In this document: piece by piece, positions 25,132 through 33,910 of the stretch
Layout of the letters: each line of letters opens with the position of its first letter
How positions within the stretch are numbered: position 1 is the first letter of the stretch
DNA from: Nocardia nova NBRC 15556
Lineage (GTDB): Bacteria > Actinomycetota > Actinomycetes > Mycobacteriales > Mycobacteriaceae
Direction: 5' to 3'
DNA length: 64,000 bases
Assembly: GCF_001613005.1 (NCBI RefSeq)
Contig: NZ_BDBN01000002.1
Span: 124,001-188,000 of the forward strand
The notes under the pieces: generated by a model
Told to the model about the DNA's origin: nothing
What the model saw: only the letters and a program-made list of their open reading frames with translations
Databases searched by the model: none
Made by a program: the position numbers and the translations under genes

Positions 25132-26232
25132 GTGAGTTACACCGCCGAGCGAGGACACCTCGACGACCGGTCCCGCGGCGCGTTGACGGCGTGGGCGCGT
25201 ACCCGTCTGGCACCGCCGGGTCACACCGGCTTGGAACTGTCGGAGTTCTCCGCCCCGGGCGCCGGATACTCCGGCAAGACCGTCTTCTTCACCGCCGCAT
25301 GGACCGAAGCGGGCGGCCGGCGCGTACGCCGTGCGCTGGTACTGCGCATGCAGGCACCCGATCATCAGCTGTTCATGGCCCCCGATGCCATCCGGCAGGC
25401 CGAGGTGATGCGTGCGCTGACCCGGTATGCGCCGATGCCTGTCGTCGCCGCCCAGGAGCCCGATCCCCGCGTACTCGGCACACCTTTCTACGTCATGGAC
25501 CGCGTCGACGGGCGCGTCCCGTCGGACGTGCCGAGCTGGCACAAGGCGGGATGGACCGCCGACCTCACCCCGGACAAACGAAAACAGCTGTACGACAACG
25601 GGTTACGCGCTCTGGTCGCACTCCACGGAATTACCGACCGTGCCACGATCGACACGCTGGCCACACCCGGGCCCGGCACTGCCCTGGCTCGCTACGTCGA
25701 TCAGGTGCACCGCTGGTACCTCAGCGCCCGCGACGAGCTGGTGGTCGACCCCGAGATGCTGGCCGCGGCGGTCGCCGAGTTGACCACCAACGTTCCCGAC
25801 ACCGACGCCGAGGGCATCGTCTGGGGTGATGCTCGGGTGGGGAATATGGCCTTCGCGGCGGATCTGTCGGTCGCCGCCCTGTTCGACTGGGAGGGCGCCA
25901 CCACCGGACCGCCCGATATCGATCTGGGCTGGTGGCTGATGTTCGAGCGGTTTCTGTGCGAAAGTATCGGCCTGCGACGCCCCGAAGGCGTGCCCGACGA
26001 TCCGGATATCGTGCTCCGCTACGAACAACTCGGTGGCCGCCTAACCGGCGATATGGGCTACTACACGCTGCTGGCCGCCGTCGTGCTGACGCTGATCACC
26101 AACCGGCTCTCGGCCCTGCTGGTCCGAGACGGTCTCGACCCGAAGATCGCCCGTTCCTATCCCGCCGCCGCGCTCGATCTGGTGCGGCGTTACCTCGGCG
26201 AACGCATCGAACGAAGGAGTATCACCCGATGA
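25132..26232 (+). CDS. APH-like phosphotransferase (ACAD10/11 kinase-domain type)
   Basis: A 366-residue protein of the aminoglycoside-phosphotransferase/choline-kinase fold. The Brenner-type catalytic loop is IVWGDARVGNMAF and the metal-binding motif is LFDWEGATTGPPDIDLGWW. Proteins of this type accompany acyl-CoA dehydrogenases in actinobacteria and form the N-terminal part of animal ACAD10/11, where a hydroxyacyl-CoA is phosphorylated. That activity is inferred. I used the GTG at 25132; an ATG at 25066 would lie inside the operator. It ends in an ATGA overlap with the first MaoC gene. It is not expected to be an antibiotic-resistance enzyme. Confidence 0.82.
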   Translation: MSYTAERGHLDDRSRGALTAWARTRLAPPGHTGLELSEFSAPGAGYSGKTVFFTAAWTEAGGRRVRRALVLRMQAPDHQLFMAPDAIRQAEVMRALTRYAPMPVVAAQEPDPRVLGTPFYVMDRVDGRVPSDVPSWHKAGWTADLTPDKRKQLYDNGLRALVALHGITDRATIDTLATPGPGTALARYVDQVHRWYLSARDELVVDPEMLAAAVAELTTNVPDTDAEGIVWGDARVGNMAFAADLSVAALFDWEGATTGPPDIDLGWWLMFERFLCESIGLRRPEGVPDDPDIVLRYEQLGGRLTGDMGYYTLLAAVVLTLITNRLSALLVRDGLDPKIARSYPAAALDLVRRYLGERIERRSITR

Positions 26233-26675
26233 ACGAACCTGCCCCGGTCGGCACCATAGGCGCGCCGTGGGAAGTGATCGTGGAGCGCGGAAAGATCCGC
26301 GAATTCGCTCGCGCGATGCAATCGGAGAACTCCGCCTACGCGGGCCCGGACGCGATCGTCCCCCCCACCTTCCTGATCACCGCCGGTCAGTGGGCGCCCC
26401 CCGGCGCGCGCGTCGACGTCGGATTCGACCGCACCCGCCTGCTGCACGGAGAGCAGGAGTACATCTTCCACGGGCCGCTGCCACGGGCCGGAGATCACCT
26501 GACCGCGCGCGAAAAGGTGGTCGATCGATTCGAGAAACCGGGAAAACGCGGCGGCGTCATGCGATTCGCCGTGGTGGCCACCGAATTCCGCAACGGCGAC
26601 GGGGAATTGGTGGCCGAGGCACGCGCCACATTCATCGAAACCGCACCCAGGGAGAAGAAGGAGAAATCCGCATGA
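26229..26675 (+). CDS. MaoC-like N-terminal-type hydratase subunit
   Basis: A 148-residue hot-dog-fold protein of the FAS1-dehydratase/HadA type. It opens with IGAPWEVIVERGKIREFARA and has VPPTFLITAG, the family's non-catalytic half signature. The catalytic Asp-His hydratase motif is absent, so it should dimerise with the next gene product, which has it. The two 148-residue subunits correspond to the two halves of a fused MaoC hydratase. It overlaps the kinase gene by 4 bp and the next MaoC gene by 4 bp. Confidence 0.88.
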   Translation: MNEPAPVGTIGAPWEVIVERGKIREFARAMQSENSAYAGPDAIVPPTFLITAGQWAPPGARVDVGFDRTRLLHGEQEYIFHGPLPRAGDHLTAREKVVDRFEKPGKRGGVMRFAVVATEFRNGDGELVAEARATFIETAPREKKEKSA

Positions 26676-27118
26676 CCACCCCGGCCGCCGCATTCGAGAT
26701 CGGCACCACGGCCCCACCGCGCACATTCGGCCCGCTGACCCGGCAGATGTTCGTACGCTATTCCGGTGCCTCCGGCGACCTGAATCCCATGCACTACGAC
26801 GACACCATGGCGATCGCGGCCGGCTACCCCTCGGTCTTCTCCCAGGGCATGCATCAGGCGGCGCTGCTGGCGACGTTCGCCACCGATTGGCTGGGTGCGC
26901 ACAACCTGCGGCGATTCGGCGTGCGCTTCCGCGAGCAGGTCTGGCCCGGCGACGTCCTCACCTGCACCGGCACGGTGACCGCGATCGAGCCGGTCGACGG
27001 CGGCCGCAGAGTAACCGTCGAACTTGCATGTCAACGTCAGACGGGCGGCACCGCCCTCACCGGAACCGCGGAGTTCCTGCTCGACCACGGCCACGACACA
27101 GTGGTGGCCAGCACATGA
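26672..27118 (+). CDS. MaoC-like (R)-specific enoyl-CoA hydratase, catalytic subunit
   Basis: A 148-residue hot-dog hydratase. The catalytic motif YSGASGDLNPMHYDD gives D36 and H41, the residues that activate water in (R)-specific enoyl-CoA hydratases. With the preceding subunit it likely forms a heterodimer or heterotetramer that hydrates an enoyl-CoA, possibly one with a bulky ring substituent as for ChsH1-ChsH2 in steroid degradation. The operon kinase-MaoC-MaoC is linked throughout by ATGA overlaps. Confidence 0.91.
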   Translation: MTTPAAAFEIGTTAPPRTFGPLTRQMFVRYSGASGDLNPMHYDDTMAIAAGYPSVFSQGMHQAALLATFATDWLGAHNLRRFGVRFREQVWPGDVLTCTGTVTAIEPVDGGRRVTVELACQRQTGGTALTGTAEFLLDHGHDTVVAST

Positions 27119-27152
27119 AGCGCACGCGCGAGATCGACTAAAGTAGCCGTTG

Positions 27153-28487
27153 ATGTCAGAGAACCGAATCCTTCGCCGGGCGAGCTACGGCCCGTCGAGC
27201 CCCGAGATCGGCACCCGGGGTACCACCACGCGGCGAAAGATCGTCGACGTCTCGCTTGTGCTGTTCGGTGAACTCGGCTTTTTCAACACCTCCGTGGATG
27301 CGATCGCCAAGGCGGCCGGGGTCTCGCGAGCCACTCTGTACCAGTATTTCCCGGGCAAGGACGAGATCTTCCTGGAGCTGATGGACGAGTGTGGCAGCGC
27401 ACTGTTGCGTGTGACCCGCCGCATCGGCCCGCTCGGGCCCACCCCCACGGGTTTCGACAATCTGAACTGGTGGCTCGGCGAGTGGAGCTGGGTCTTCGAA
27501 CGCTATTCGACGATGTTCGTGCAGTGGGCCAATGTGGCCGCCACCGAAAGCGTGGTGCAGCCGGAGATCGACCGTTTCGTCGGCAAATACCAGCATCAGC
27601 TGGCGAATCGCTTGGCCGACGCGGAACTCGACGGGCTCGACCCGGAATTCGCCGCGATGGCGATGATGGCGGTCGTACACCGGGTGAATCTCTACCTGCA
27701 CACCGACCGCGCCCACGGCCGCAGCATCGAATCGGTGGTCGATGCCCTGTCGGTCTTCCTGCAGCTGGTGTTCTTCCCGGATACACCCGCGAACGTCTTC
27801 GATACCTTGCCGCTGCGCGTCGACTCGGCGCAGGTCATCACTATCCCGCCGATACCGTCGGCGCGGGGAATAACGATCGAGGAACGCACGCGTGATCTCA
27901 GCACGCGCGCCCGGCGTACCGTCGAGCGGCTCGTAGCCGCGGGTGCGGCGCAGTTCGCAGCTCGTGGGTACCACCGCGCCAATGTAGACGATATCGTCGC
28001 CGCGGCCGGCTACGCCCGCGGCACTTTCTACAAATACTTCAACGAAAAGCAGGACCTGTTGCTCACGGTCAGCGCCGAGGCGGGTGCCACGGCGATCACC
28101 CTGGGCGACGAACTGCGTCATCTGCGCCCGCCCGCTGCCGACCCTGCCGCGTTCCGCGGCTGGCTGTCGAGATTCGTGGAGTTCGAGGCGGAGTTCGGCG
28201 GGGTCATCGATGTCTGGACCGAACGCGGGACCGAACGGTCGCTGGTCGCCGATCTGGCCGCCTATGGCGAAGCTATGACCGATTCCGCGATCCTGGATTT
28301 TCTCAGCACCGTCGATCGGCCCGACATTCCGTTCGATCCCATCGCCTCGGTGCTGATCTTCCGCGCCATCATGGAGCGGCTGGCCCGCGCGTCACAAGAG
28401 ATCGAGACTCCTCTCGACCCCGAGCAGATCGTGGATCTGATGTCCGCGGTGATAGAGCGCGGATTCTTCTCGCGCGCCCGAAACTGA
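27153..28487 (+). CDS. tandem TetR-family regulator (Mce3R-like, two TetR units in one chain)
   Basis: A 444-residue protein with two complete TetR repeats. The first helix-turn-helix (TSVDAIAKAAGVSRATLYQY) is near residues 46-65 and the second (ANVDDIVAAAGYARGTFYKY) near 276-295. Each is followed by its own ligand-binding helical region. This architecture is known from mycobacterial Mce3R, a repressor of lipid-catabolism genes; ordinary TetR proteins are half this length. No ribosome site precedes the ATG, but TAAAGT at 27139-27144 would place the start point near the ATG, so the mRNA is probably leaderless. It is a strong candidate for the regulator of the shared operator-like repeats. Confidence 0.88.
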   Translation: MSENRILRRASYGPSSPEIGTRGTTTRRKIVDVSLVLFGELGFFNTSVDAIAKAAGVSRATLYQYFPGKDEIFLELMDECGSALLRVTRRIGPLGPTPTGFDNLNWWLGEWSWVFERYSTMFVQWANVAATESVVQPEIDRFVGKYQHQLANRLADAELDGLDPEFAAMAMMAVVHRVNLYLHTDRAHGRSIESVVDALSVFLQLVFFPDTPANVFDTLPLRVDSAQVITIPPIPSARGITIEERTRDLSTRARRTVERLVAAGAAQFAARGYHRANVDDIVAAAGYARGTFYKYFNEKQDLLLTVSAEAGATAITLGDELRHLRPPAADPAAFRGWLSRFVEFEAEFGGVIDVWTERGTERSLVADLAAYGEAMTDSAILDFLSTVDRPDIPFDPIASVLIFRAIMERLARASQEIETPLDPEQIVDLMSAVIERGFFSRARN

Positions 28488-28506
28488 CCTCGACGCAGCC
28501 CGGCGC

Positions 28507-29691
28507 TCAAATGGTGCCGGCGGAGCGGAACCGCTGAATCTCGGCCGCGGAGAAACCCAGTTCGCGCAGGACCGCCTCGGTATGGGCGCCGACGGCCGGG
28601 ACGGGATCCATCCGGGGTTCCACGCCGTCGAGCGCCGCGGGCGGCAGCAGCGCTCGGATATCACCGCCGGGAGTATCCACCTGGCGCCAGCGATCGCGCG
28701 CGGCCAGAACCGGATGCTCCCATACCTGAGTCATATCGTTGATCCGGGCGGTCGCGATGGCCGCCGATTCCAGGCGCGCTATCAGCGCCTGGGTGGTGAG
28801 GCTGTTCGTCACGGCGGCGATGATCGACTCGAGTTCGTCGCGATGGGCCACCCGGCCGGGATTTGTCGCGAATCGCGGATCGGTGATCAGCTCCGGCCGC
28901 TCGAGCACCTCGGCGCACAGTCGCTGCCATTCCCGATCGTTCTGCACCGCCAGCAGGACCGTCCCGCCGTCACCGGCGGTGAACGGGCCGTAGGGCGCGA
29001 TGGTCGCGTGCCGGGCCCCGGTCCGCACCGGGGCCGTGCCACCGTAGCGGGCGTAGTAGAGCGGCGAGCCCATCCATTCGACCAATGCTTCGAACAGCGA
29101 TACCGACACCGCCCGCACCCGTCCGGTCGTGGCCCGGGTGTACAGGGCGGTCAGGATGCCGGAGAACGCGAAACTTCCGGCGGCGATATCCGCCACCGAG
29201 ATACCGGCCTTCGCGATGTCGGCGTCCGAACCGGTCACCGACAGCAGGCCCGCCTCCGCCTGGACCAGCAGGTCGTAGGCCTTGCGCGACTGCCAGGGTC
29301 CGTCACCGCCATATCCGGAGATTCCGCACGGAATGACAGTGGGATACCGCTGCGCCAGCCGATCCACGCCCAGGCCCATCCGGGCCACCGCACCCGGCCC
29401 GAGATTCTGCACGAAGACGTCGGCACCAGCGAGCAACCGGTGCAGCACCTCCCGGCCGTTCTCGGATTTCAGATCGAGCGTCAACGATTCCTTGGACCGG
29501 TTGAGCCAGGCGAAGTAGCTGGACTGGCCGAGCACCGTGGTGTCGTATCCCCTGGCGAAATCCCCTGCACCCGGTCGTTCGATCTTGATCACCCTGGCCC
29601 CGAGGTCGGCCAGCTGCCGCGTGGCGTACGGGGCCGCGACCGCTTGTTCCAGGCTGACGACGACCACGCCTTCCAGCGGCAATTCGCCCAT
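28507..29691 (-). CDS. class III CoA-transferase (CaiB/BaiF)
   Basis: A 394-residue family III CoA-transferase. The N-terminal LADLGARVIKIERPGAGD, FAWLNRSKESLTLDL, and the catalytic-Asp region KAYDLLVQAEAG are visible. It moves CoA between acyl groups without ATP. AGGGAG stands 6 nt before the ATG at 29691; a longer frame to 29766 is unlikely. It converges on the tandem TetR gene with only 19 bp between stops. Donor and acceptor acids are unknown; it may recycle CoA from a pathway product. Confidence 0.9.
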   Translation of the reverse strand: MGELPLEGVVVVSLEQAVAAPYATRQLADLGARVIKIERPGAGDFARGYDTTVLGQSSYFAWLNRSKESLTLDLKSENGREVLHRLLAGADVFVQNLGPGAVARMGLGVDRLAQRYPTVIPCGISGYGGDGPWQSRKAYDLLVQAEAGLLSVTGSDADIAKAGISVADIAAGSFAFSGILTALYTRATTGRVRAVSVSLFEALVEWMGSPLYYARYGGTAPVRTGARHATIAPYGPFTAGDGGTVLLAVQNDREWQRLCAEVLERPELITDPRFATNPGRVAHRDELESIIAAVTNSLTTQALIARLESAAIATARINDMTQVWEHPVLAARDRWRQVDTPGGDIRALLPPAALDGVEPRMDPVPAVGAHTEAVLRELGFSAAEIQRFRSAGTI

Positions 29692-30031
29692 CGAATTCTC
29701 CCTGCTCATACGGTGCGAGCGCTTGGTGGCCGAAGCCTCCGCGATGGCACTCGAAATGACATACATTGTCAGATCGACACTATAGATGTTTTATAGGGCT
29801 GGCAAGAATGACCGGACGACAGCCTACTGTGCGCAGTATCAGGGGATTTCGACTGAGAGCAGCAGTAGTCGACCAATATAGACAAGCTGTCAGATCATCG
29901 CTTACTGTGGTGTGACACAGACCCCCTAACACATCATCTGGTCGTGCCGGAACGCGCCGGTCCCGGCACCGGCTCGCCCGGTCGGCCCGCGCGGAAGAGG
30001 CCGCACCGAACTATGCCGATCGGAACACACG
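29692..30031. promoter_or_regulatory. 340-bp divergent region upstream of CoA-transferase and acyl-CoA ligase
   Basis: It holds no convincing gene. TGAC-N7-GTCA (29757-29771) is a looser copy of the shared operator. CTGTGGTGTGACACAG at 29905-29920 is a 5-6-5 inverted repeat of similar geometry but different sequence. AT-rich stretches near 29778-29795 and 29868-29900 are plausible promoter elements for the two divergent operons. Confidence 0.45.
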
Positions 30032-31540
30032 ATGACGATCTCCCTCCTCCTCGACATGGCGGTTGCCGCCAATCCGGACCGCGTCGCCCTCACCGCGGGT
30101 GACCGGTCGCTGACCTACCAGCAATTCAGCGATCTGGTCCAGGGCGTCGGCTCCGCATTGCGCCGATCCGGCGCCGAGCACATCGTCTATCTGGGCGGCT
30201 CGGGTGTCGAACTGCCCGCACTGCTGTGGGGCGCCGCCCACGCCGGAATCCCGTTCGTCCCGGTGAACTACCGGCTCGAGGCCGGCCGGCTGGTCCGGCT
30301 CATCGAGCGGGTCGGCAACGCACTCGTCGTCGCCGCTCCGCGCTACGCCGAGTCGGTCGCCCACGCCGGTGCCACCGTCGAGACCACGGACGCATTCTTC
30401 GCGCGCGCGGCGACCGGTGCGCTGCCGATCGCCGACGTCGATCCCGAGAGTCCGGCGGTCATCCTGTTCACCAGCGGAACCACCTCGGAGCCCAAGGCGG
30501 TCCTGCTGCGTCACAGCAATCTGCTCAGCTACGTCATGGGCACCGTCGAATTCGGTTCGGCGGATCCGGCGGACGCCACGTTGGTGAGTGTGCCGCCGTA
30601 CCACATCGCGGGGATCGGAACGATCCTGACGAACTTCTACGCGGGCCGCCGCATCGTGTACCTACCCGATTTCGACGCGCGGGAGTGGTTGCGCCTGGTC
30701 CGCGAGGAGGCCGTCACCTCGGCCATGGTGGTGCCCACCATGCTCGACCGGATCGTGTCCGCGGTGGACGGGGCGGTCGCCGACGCCCCGGCGCTGCGAT
30801 CGCTGTCCTACGGCGGCGCGCGCATGCCGCGCCCCACGCTGGAGGCGGCGCTACGAGCATTCCCCGGTACCGGATTCGTCAACGCCTACGGTCTCACCGA
30901 AACCAGCTCGACCATCGCACTGCTGGGCCCCGAAGACCACCGGGCCGCGATGGACAGCGACGATCCCGCCGTGCGCGCCCGGCTCGGCTCGATCGGGCGT
31001 CCGGTGCCCGATATCGAGATTCTCATTCGCGACGCCGACGGCAGTCCGGTGGCTCCCGGCGAACAGGGTGAACTCTGGGTTCGCGGGCCACAGGTCTCGG
31101 GCGAGTACATGGGCTCGGGCTCGGTGCTCGACGCGGAAGGCTGGTTCCCCACCCGCGACCTGGCCTATCAGGACGGCGAAGGCTTCTTGTACATCGTCGG
31201 CCGCAACGACGACACGATCATTCGCGGCGGCGAGAACATCGCCCCGGCCGAAATCGAGGACGTCCTCATCGACCACCCGGCCGTGCGCTCGGTCGCGGTG
31301 GTCGGAATTCCCGATGAGCACTGGGGCCAGGCGATTCTCGCCGCCGTGGTCCCCGAAGGCGATGAGCTGCCCGACCCCGAGCAGCTGTTCGAATTCGTGC
31401 GCTCGCGGCTGCGTTCTTCACGCACGCCCGACCACCTCGTCTTCCGCAGCGAGCTGCCGGCCACCCCGACCGGAAAGATCCTGCGCAAGGACATCGCCGC
31501 CGATTATCTCGCGGACGCGGCCGCCGATTCGGTCCGCTGA
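30032..31540 (+). CDS. acyl-CoA synthetase (class I adenylate-forming)
   Basis: A 502-residue ligase of normal length. The P-loop is FTSGTTSEPKAVLLRH, A5 is NAYGLTETSST, the aspartate motif is TRDLAYQDGEGFLYI, the hinge is GRNDDTIIRGGENIAP, and the catalytic lysine is in TPTGKILRKDI. The P-loop variant TTSEPKA is slightly unusual. It heads an operon with a small protein, a racemase and a crotonase, suggesting activation of a branched-chain or methyl-substituted acid. Confidence 0.92.
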   Translation: MTISLLLDMAVAANPDRVALTAGDRSLTYQQFSDLVQGVGSALRRSGAEHIVYLGGSGVELPALLWGAAHAGIPFVPVNYRLEAGRLVRLIERVGNALVVAAPRYAESVAHAGATVETTDAFFARAATGALPIADVDPESPAVILFTSGTTSEPKAVLLRHSNLLSYVMGTVEFGSADPADATLVSVPPYHIAGIGTILTNFYAGRRIVYLPDFDAREWLRLVREEAVTSAMVVPTMLDRIVSAVDGAVADAPALRSLSYGGARMPRPTLEAALRAFPGTGFVNAYGLTETSSTIALLGPEDHRAAMDSDDPAVRARLGSIGRPVPDIEILIRDADGSPVAPGEQGELWVRGPQVSGEYMGSGSVLDAEGWFPTRDLAYQDGEGFLYIVGRNDDTIIRGGENIAPAEIEDVLIDHPAVRSVAVVGIPDEHWGQAILAAVVPEGDELPDPEQLFEFVRSRLRSSRTPDHLVFRSELPATPTGKILRKDIAADYLADAAADSVR

Positions 31541-31564
31541 TCCGCACCCCGGAAAGGAGTAGCA

Positions 31565-31870
31565 ATGGTAAAGCCCGGAACCCGGTTACGGAGTCAGGTC
31601 TGCAACACGGAGGTGATCGTGGTGCGCGCCGGTGACAACGCCGCGGAATTGCGTTGCGGCGGGGCGCCGATGGTCGATCTGGACCGGCCTCGGGAATCGG
31701 GGGCGAGCCCGGCCGCGGAGTTCTCCGGCGGCACCCTCATCGGCAAGCGCTACGTGGATGCCGAGGGCACCATCGAGGTGCTGGTGACCAAGCCGGGCGA
31801 GGGCTCGCTGTCCCTGGGCGACACCGCGCTGTCGGTCAAGACCGCGAAACCCCTGCCCGCCAGTGACTGA
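31565..31870 (+). CDS. small protein of unknown function between ligase and racemase
   Basis: A 101-residue soluble protein that I cannot name. It has a beta-rich look with repeated short hydrophobic strands (TEVIVVRAG, AELRCGGAPM, EVLVTKPGEGSL) and two Cys. A strong ribosome site AAAGGAG precedes the ATG, and its end overlaps the racemase start by 8 bp, so translation is well supported. Similar small proteins occur next to acyl-CoA ligases in actinomycetes as far as I recall, but no function is known to me. Confidence 0.72.
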   Translation: MVKPGTRLRSQVCNTEVIVVRAGDNAAELRCGGAPMVDLDRPRESGASPAAEFSGGTLIGKRYVDAEGTIEVLVTKPGEGSLSLGDTALSVKTAKPLPASD

Positions 31871-32960
31871 CCTGGTACAGGCAGGCGGTGCGGGCCCCTT
31901 GGCCGGTGTGCGAGTGGTCGAGCTCGCCGCCATCGGTCCCGCACCGCACGCCGCGATGACACTGGCCGATCTGGGTGCCGACGTGGTGCTGATCGACCGC
32001 CGATTTCCCGGCGCGACCGGCCACCGGCCCGCTCAGCAGCGCGGGCGCACCCTGGTCGAAGCCGACCTCAAGCACCCGGCCGACCGTGAGCAGATCCTGT
32101 CCCTCATCGAACGAGCCGACGTGCTGCTCGAGGGTTTCCGGCCCGGGGTCACCGAGCGCCTCGGCATCGGGCCGCCGGTTGCGCTCGAGCGCAACCCGCG
32201 GTTGATCTACGGCCGCGTCACCGGCTGGGGACAAACCGGTCCACGCGCCCAGCAGGCCGGCCATGATCTCAACTACATCTCGATCACCGGACTACTGCAC
32301 GCCGTGGGTCGTGCGGATCAGCGGCCGGTTCCGCCGCTGAACCTGTTCGGCGATTTCGGTGGCGGCTCGATGTCGCTGGTCGTCGGCGTGCTGGCGGCAC
32401 TGGTCGAGCGGCAGCGTTCCGGCCGGGGCCAGGTCGTCGACGCCGCGATGGTCAACGGGGCCCCGGCGCTGGGTCATCTGCTGTGGTCGATGCGCGCCTC
32501 CGGACGCTGGTCCGATGAGCGCGGCACCAATATCTTCGACGGTTCCGCGCCGTTCTACGACACCTACGAATGCAGCGACGGACGCTATGTCGCGGTGGCG
32601 GCGCTGGAGCCGAAGTTCTATGCCGAACTGCTGCGAATCCTCGATCTGGAGCCGGAAACCCTGGGCCCGCAACGAGATCCGGAAGGCTGGGTGAAGATGC
32701 GCAAGGTCTTCGCCGAGAAGTTCGCGACCCGCTCCCGCGACGATTGGGCGAACATGTTCGACGGCACCGACGCGTGTGTGACACCCGTGCTGACGATGAC
32801 CGAAGCCCAGGACGACGAGCATATGCGCGCCCGCGGCGTATTCGTCGACATCGACGGCGCGGTGCAACCGGCACCCGCGCCGGTGTTCTCCCGCACTCCC
32901 CCGGCCGTCCCCGCACCACCGCCGCGGTGGCCGGTGGACATCGCATCAGTATGGAAATGA
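31863..32960 (+). CDS. alpha-methylacyl-CoA racemase (CaiB/BaiF family)
   Basis: A 365-residue protein that keeps the catalytic residues of Mycobacterium tuberculosis MCR: H134 (GHDLNY), D164 (FGDFGGGSM) and E249 (ALEPKFY), each 8 positions later than in MCR. This separates it from the two CoA-transferases of the same family in the window. It should interconvert (2R)- and (2S)-methylacyl-CoA esters, a step needed before beta-oxidation of methyl-branched side chains. It starts with GTG inside the end of the small upstream gene, indicating coupling. Confidence 0.9.
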   Translation: MTDLVQAGGAGPLAGVRVVELAAIGPAPHAAMTLADLGADVVLIDRRFPGATGHRPAQQRGRTLVEADLKHPADREQILSLIERADVLLEGFRPGVTERLGIGPPVALERNPRLIYGRVTGWGQTGPRAQQAGHDLNYISITGLLHAVGRADQRPVPPLNLFGDFGGGSMSLVVGVLAALVERQRSGRGQVVDAAMVNGAPALGHLLWSMRASGRWSDERGTNIFDGSAPFYDTYECSDGRYVAVAALEPKFYAELLRILDLEPETLGPQRDPEGWVKMRKVFAEKFATRSRDDWANMFDGTDACVTPVLTMTEAQDDEHMRARGVFVDIDGAVQPAPAPVFSRTPPAVPAPPPRWPVDIASVWK

Positions 32961-32998
32961 ATCCGCCGCACGGCGGACCGGAAAAGATAGGGACCCAG

Positions 32999-33811
32999 GT
33001 GACCAATAGCCAGACCGAGGTCGCGGCGCCGACCGTTCTCGTCGAACGCCACGGCCATGTCCTGCTCATCACGCTCAATCGCCCGCAGGCCCGCAATGCC
33101 CTCAACGCCGAGATGTGCGTCCGGATCGGCGACGCGCTGGAAGCGGCCGACCGCGATCCGGAGATCCGCGCGGTCGTGCTCACCGGCGCCGGCGACAAGG
33201 CGTTCTGCGCCGGCGCCGATCTGAAGGCCATCTCGCGCGGGGAGGCGGTGATTCCGGAGGGGCGCGAGCACTGGGGACTGGCCGGTTACGTCTCGCATCC
33301 GATCAGCAAGCCGACCATCGCCGCGGTCAACGGTCCCGCCCTCGGTGGCGGGACCGAATTGGTGCTCGCCAGCGATCTGGCGATCGCCGCCGACACCGCG
33401 AGCTTCGGCCTGCCCGAGGTGACCCGCGGGCTGATCGCCGGTGCCGGTGGCGCGTTCCGGCTACCCACCCGGCTGCCGCAGGTAGTGGCGTTGGAGCTGC
33501 TGCTCACCGGCGATGCGATCAGTGCCGAGCGGGCCCTGGAACTGCATCTGGTCAACCGCGTGGTCCCTGCGGGGCAGGTGCTCGAGCAGGCGCTGGATCT
33601 GGCCCACCGGATCGCGGACAACGCACCGCTGGCGGTTCAGGCCACCAAGCGCATCGCCCTCGGGCAGAGCAGCGCCGGCGAGCGCCCCGGCGAGGATCGC
33701 GGCTGGGCCGCCACCACTGCGGAGTTGACCGCAGTCGCCTACTCCGAGGACGCGCAGGAGGGCCCGCGTGCCTTCGCCGAGAAGCGCAAGCCGGTGTGGA
33801 AGGGACGCTGA
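32999..33811 (+). CDS. enoyl-CoA hydratase family (crotonase)
   Basis: A 270-residue crotonase. The oxyanion-hole blocks are FCAGADLKAIS and GPALGGGTELVLASD, the latter with the first catalytic Glu. The second catalytic-Glu position (RGLIAGAGGAFRLP) carries no Glu, so isomerase or hydratase activity is open. I chose the GTG at 32999 because TAGGGA lies 7 nt upstream; ATG codons at 32951 and 32957 overlap the racemase end and lack such a site. It is the last gene of the operon and is followed by a strong terminator. Confidence 0.9.
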   Translation: MTNSQTEVAAPTVLVERHGHVLLITLNRPQARNALNAEMCVRIGDALEAADRDPEIRAVVLTGAGDKAFCAGADLKAISRGEAVIPEGREHWGLAGYVSHPISKPTIAAVNGPALGGGTELVLASDLAIAADTASFGLPEVTRGLIAGAGGAFRLPTRLPQVVALELLLTGDAISAERALELHLVNRVVPAGQVLEQALDLAHRIADNAPLAVQATKRIALGQSSAGERPGEDRGWAATTAELTAVAYSEDAQEGPRAFAEKRKPVWKGR

Positions 33812-33848
33812 CCCCCGCTGACTGTCGCCCCAGACCTCGACGACACGA

Positions 33849-33893
33849 AAAACGCTGGGTGCCCGGACATTTCGTCCAGGCACCCAGCGTTTT
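33849..33893. terminator. bidirectional hairpin terminator
   Basis: Arms 33849-33863 (AAAACGCTGGGTGCC) and 33879-33893 pair perfectly over 15 bp, with A-rich and T-rich flanks on either side. It serves the crotonase operon on the plus strand and the eight-gene operon on the minus strand. Confidence 0.9.
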
Positions 33894-33910
33894 CCGTCTG
33901 CCGCGAAATC

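Noticed and set aside
25132..26232. Aminoglycoside resistance kinase
   Set aside because: The fold is shared, but context (MaoC hydratases, beta-oxidation genes) and the ACAD10/11-type layout point to a metabolic kinase.
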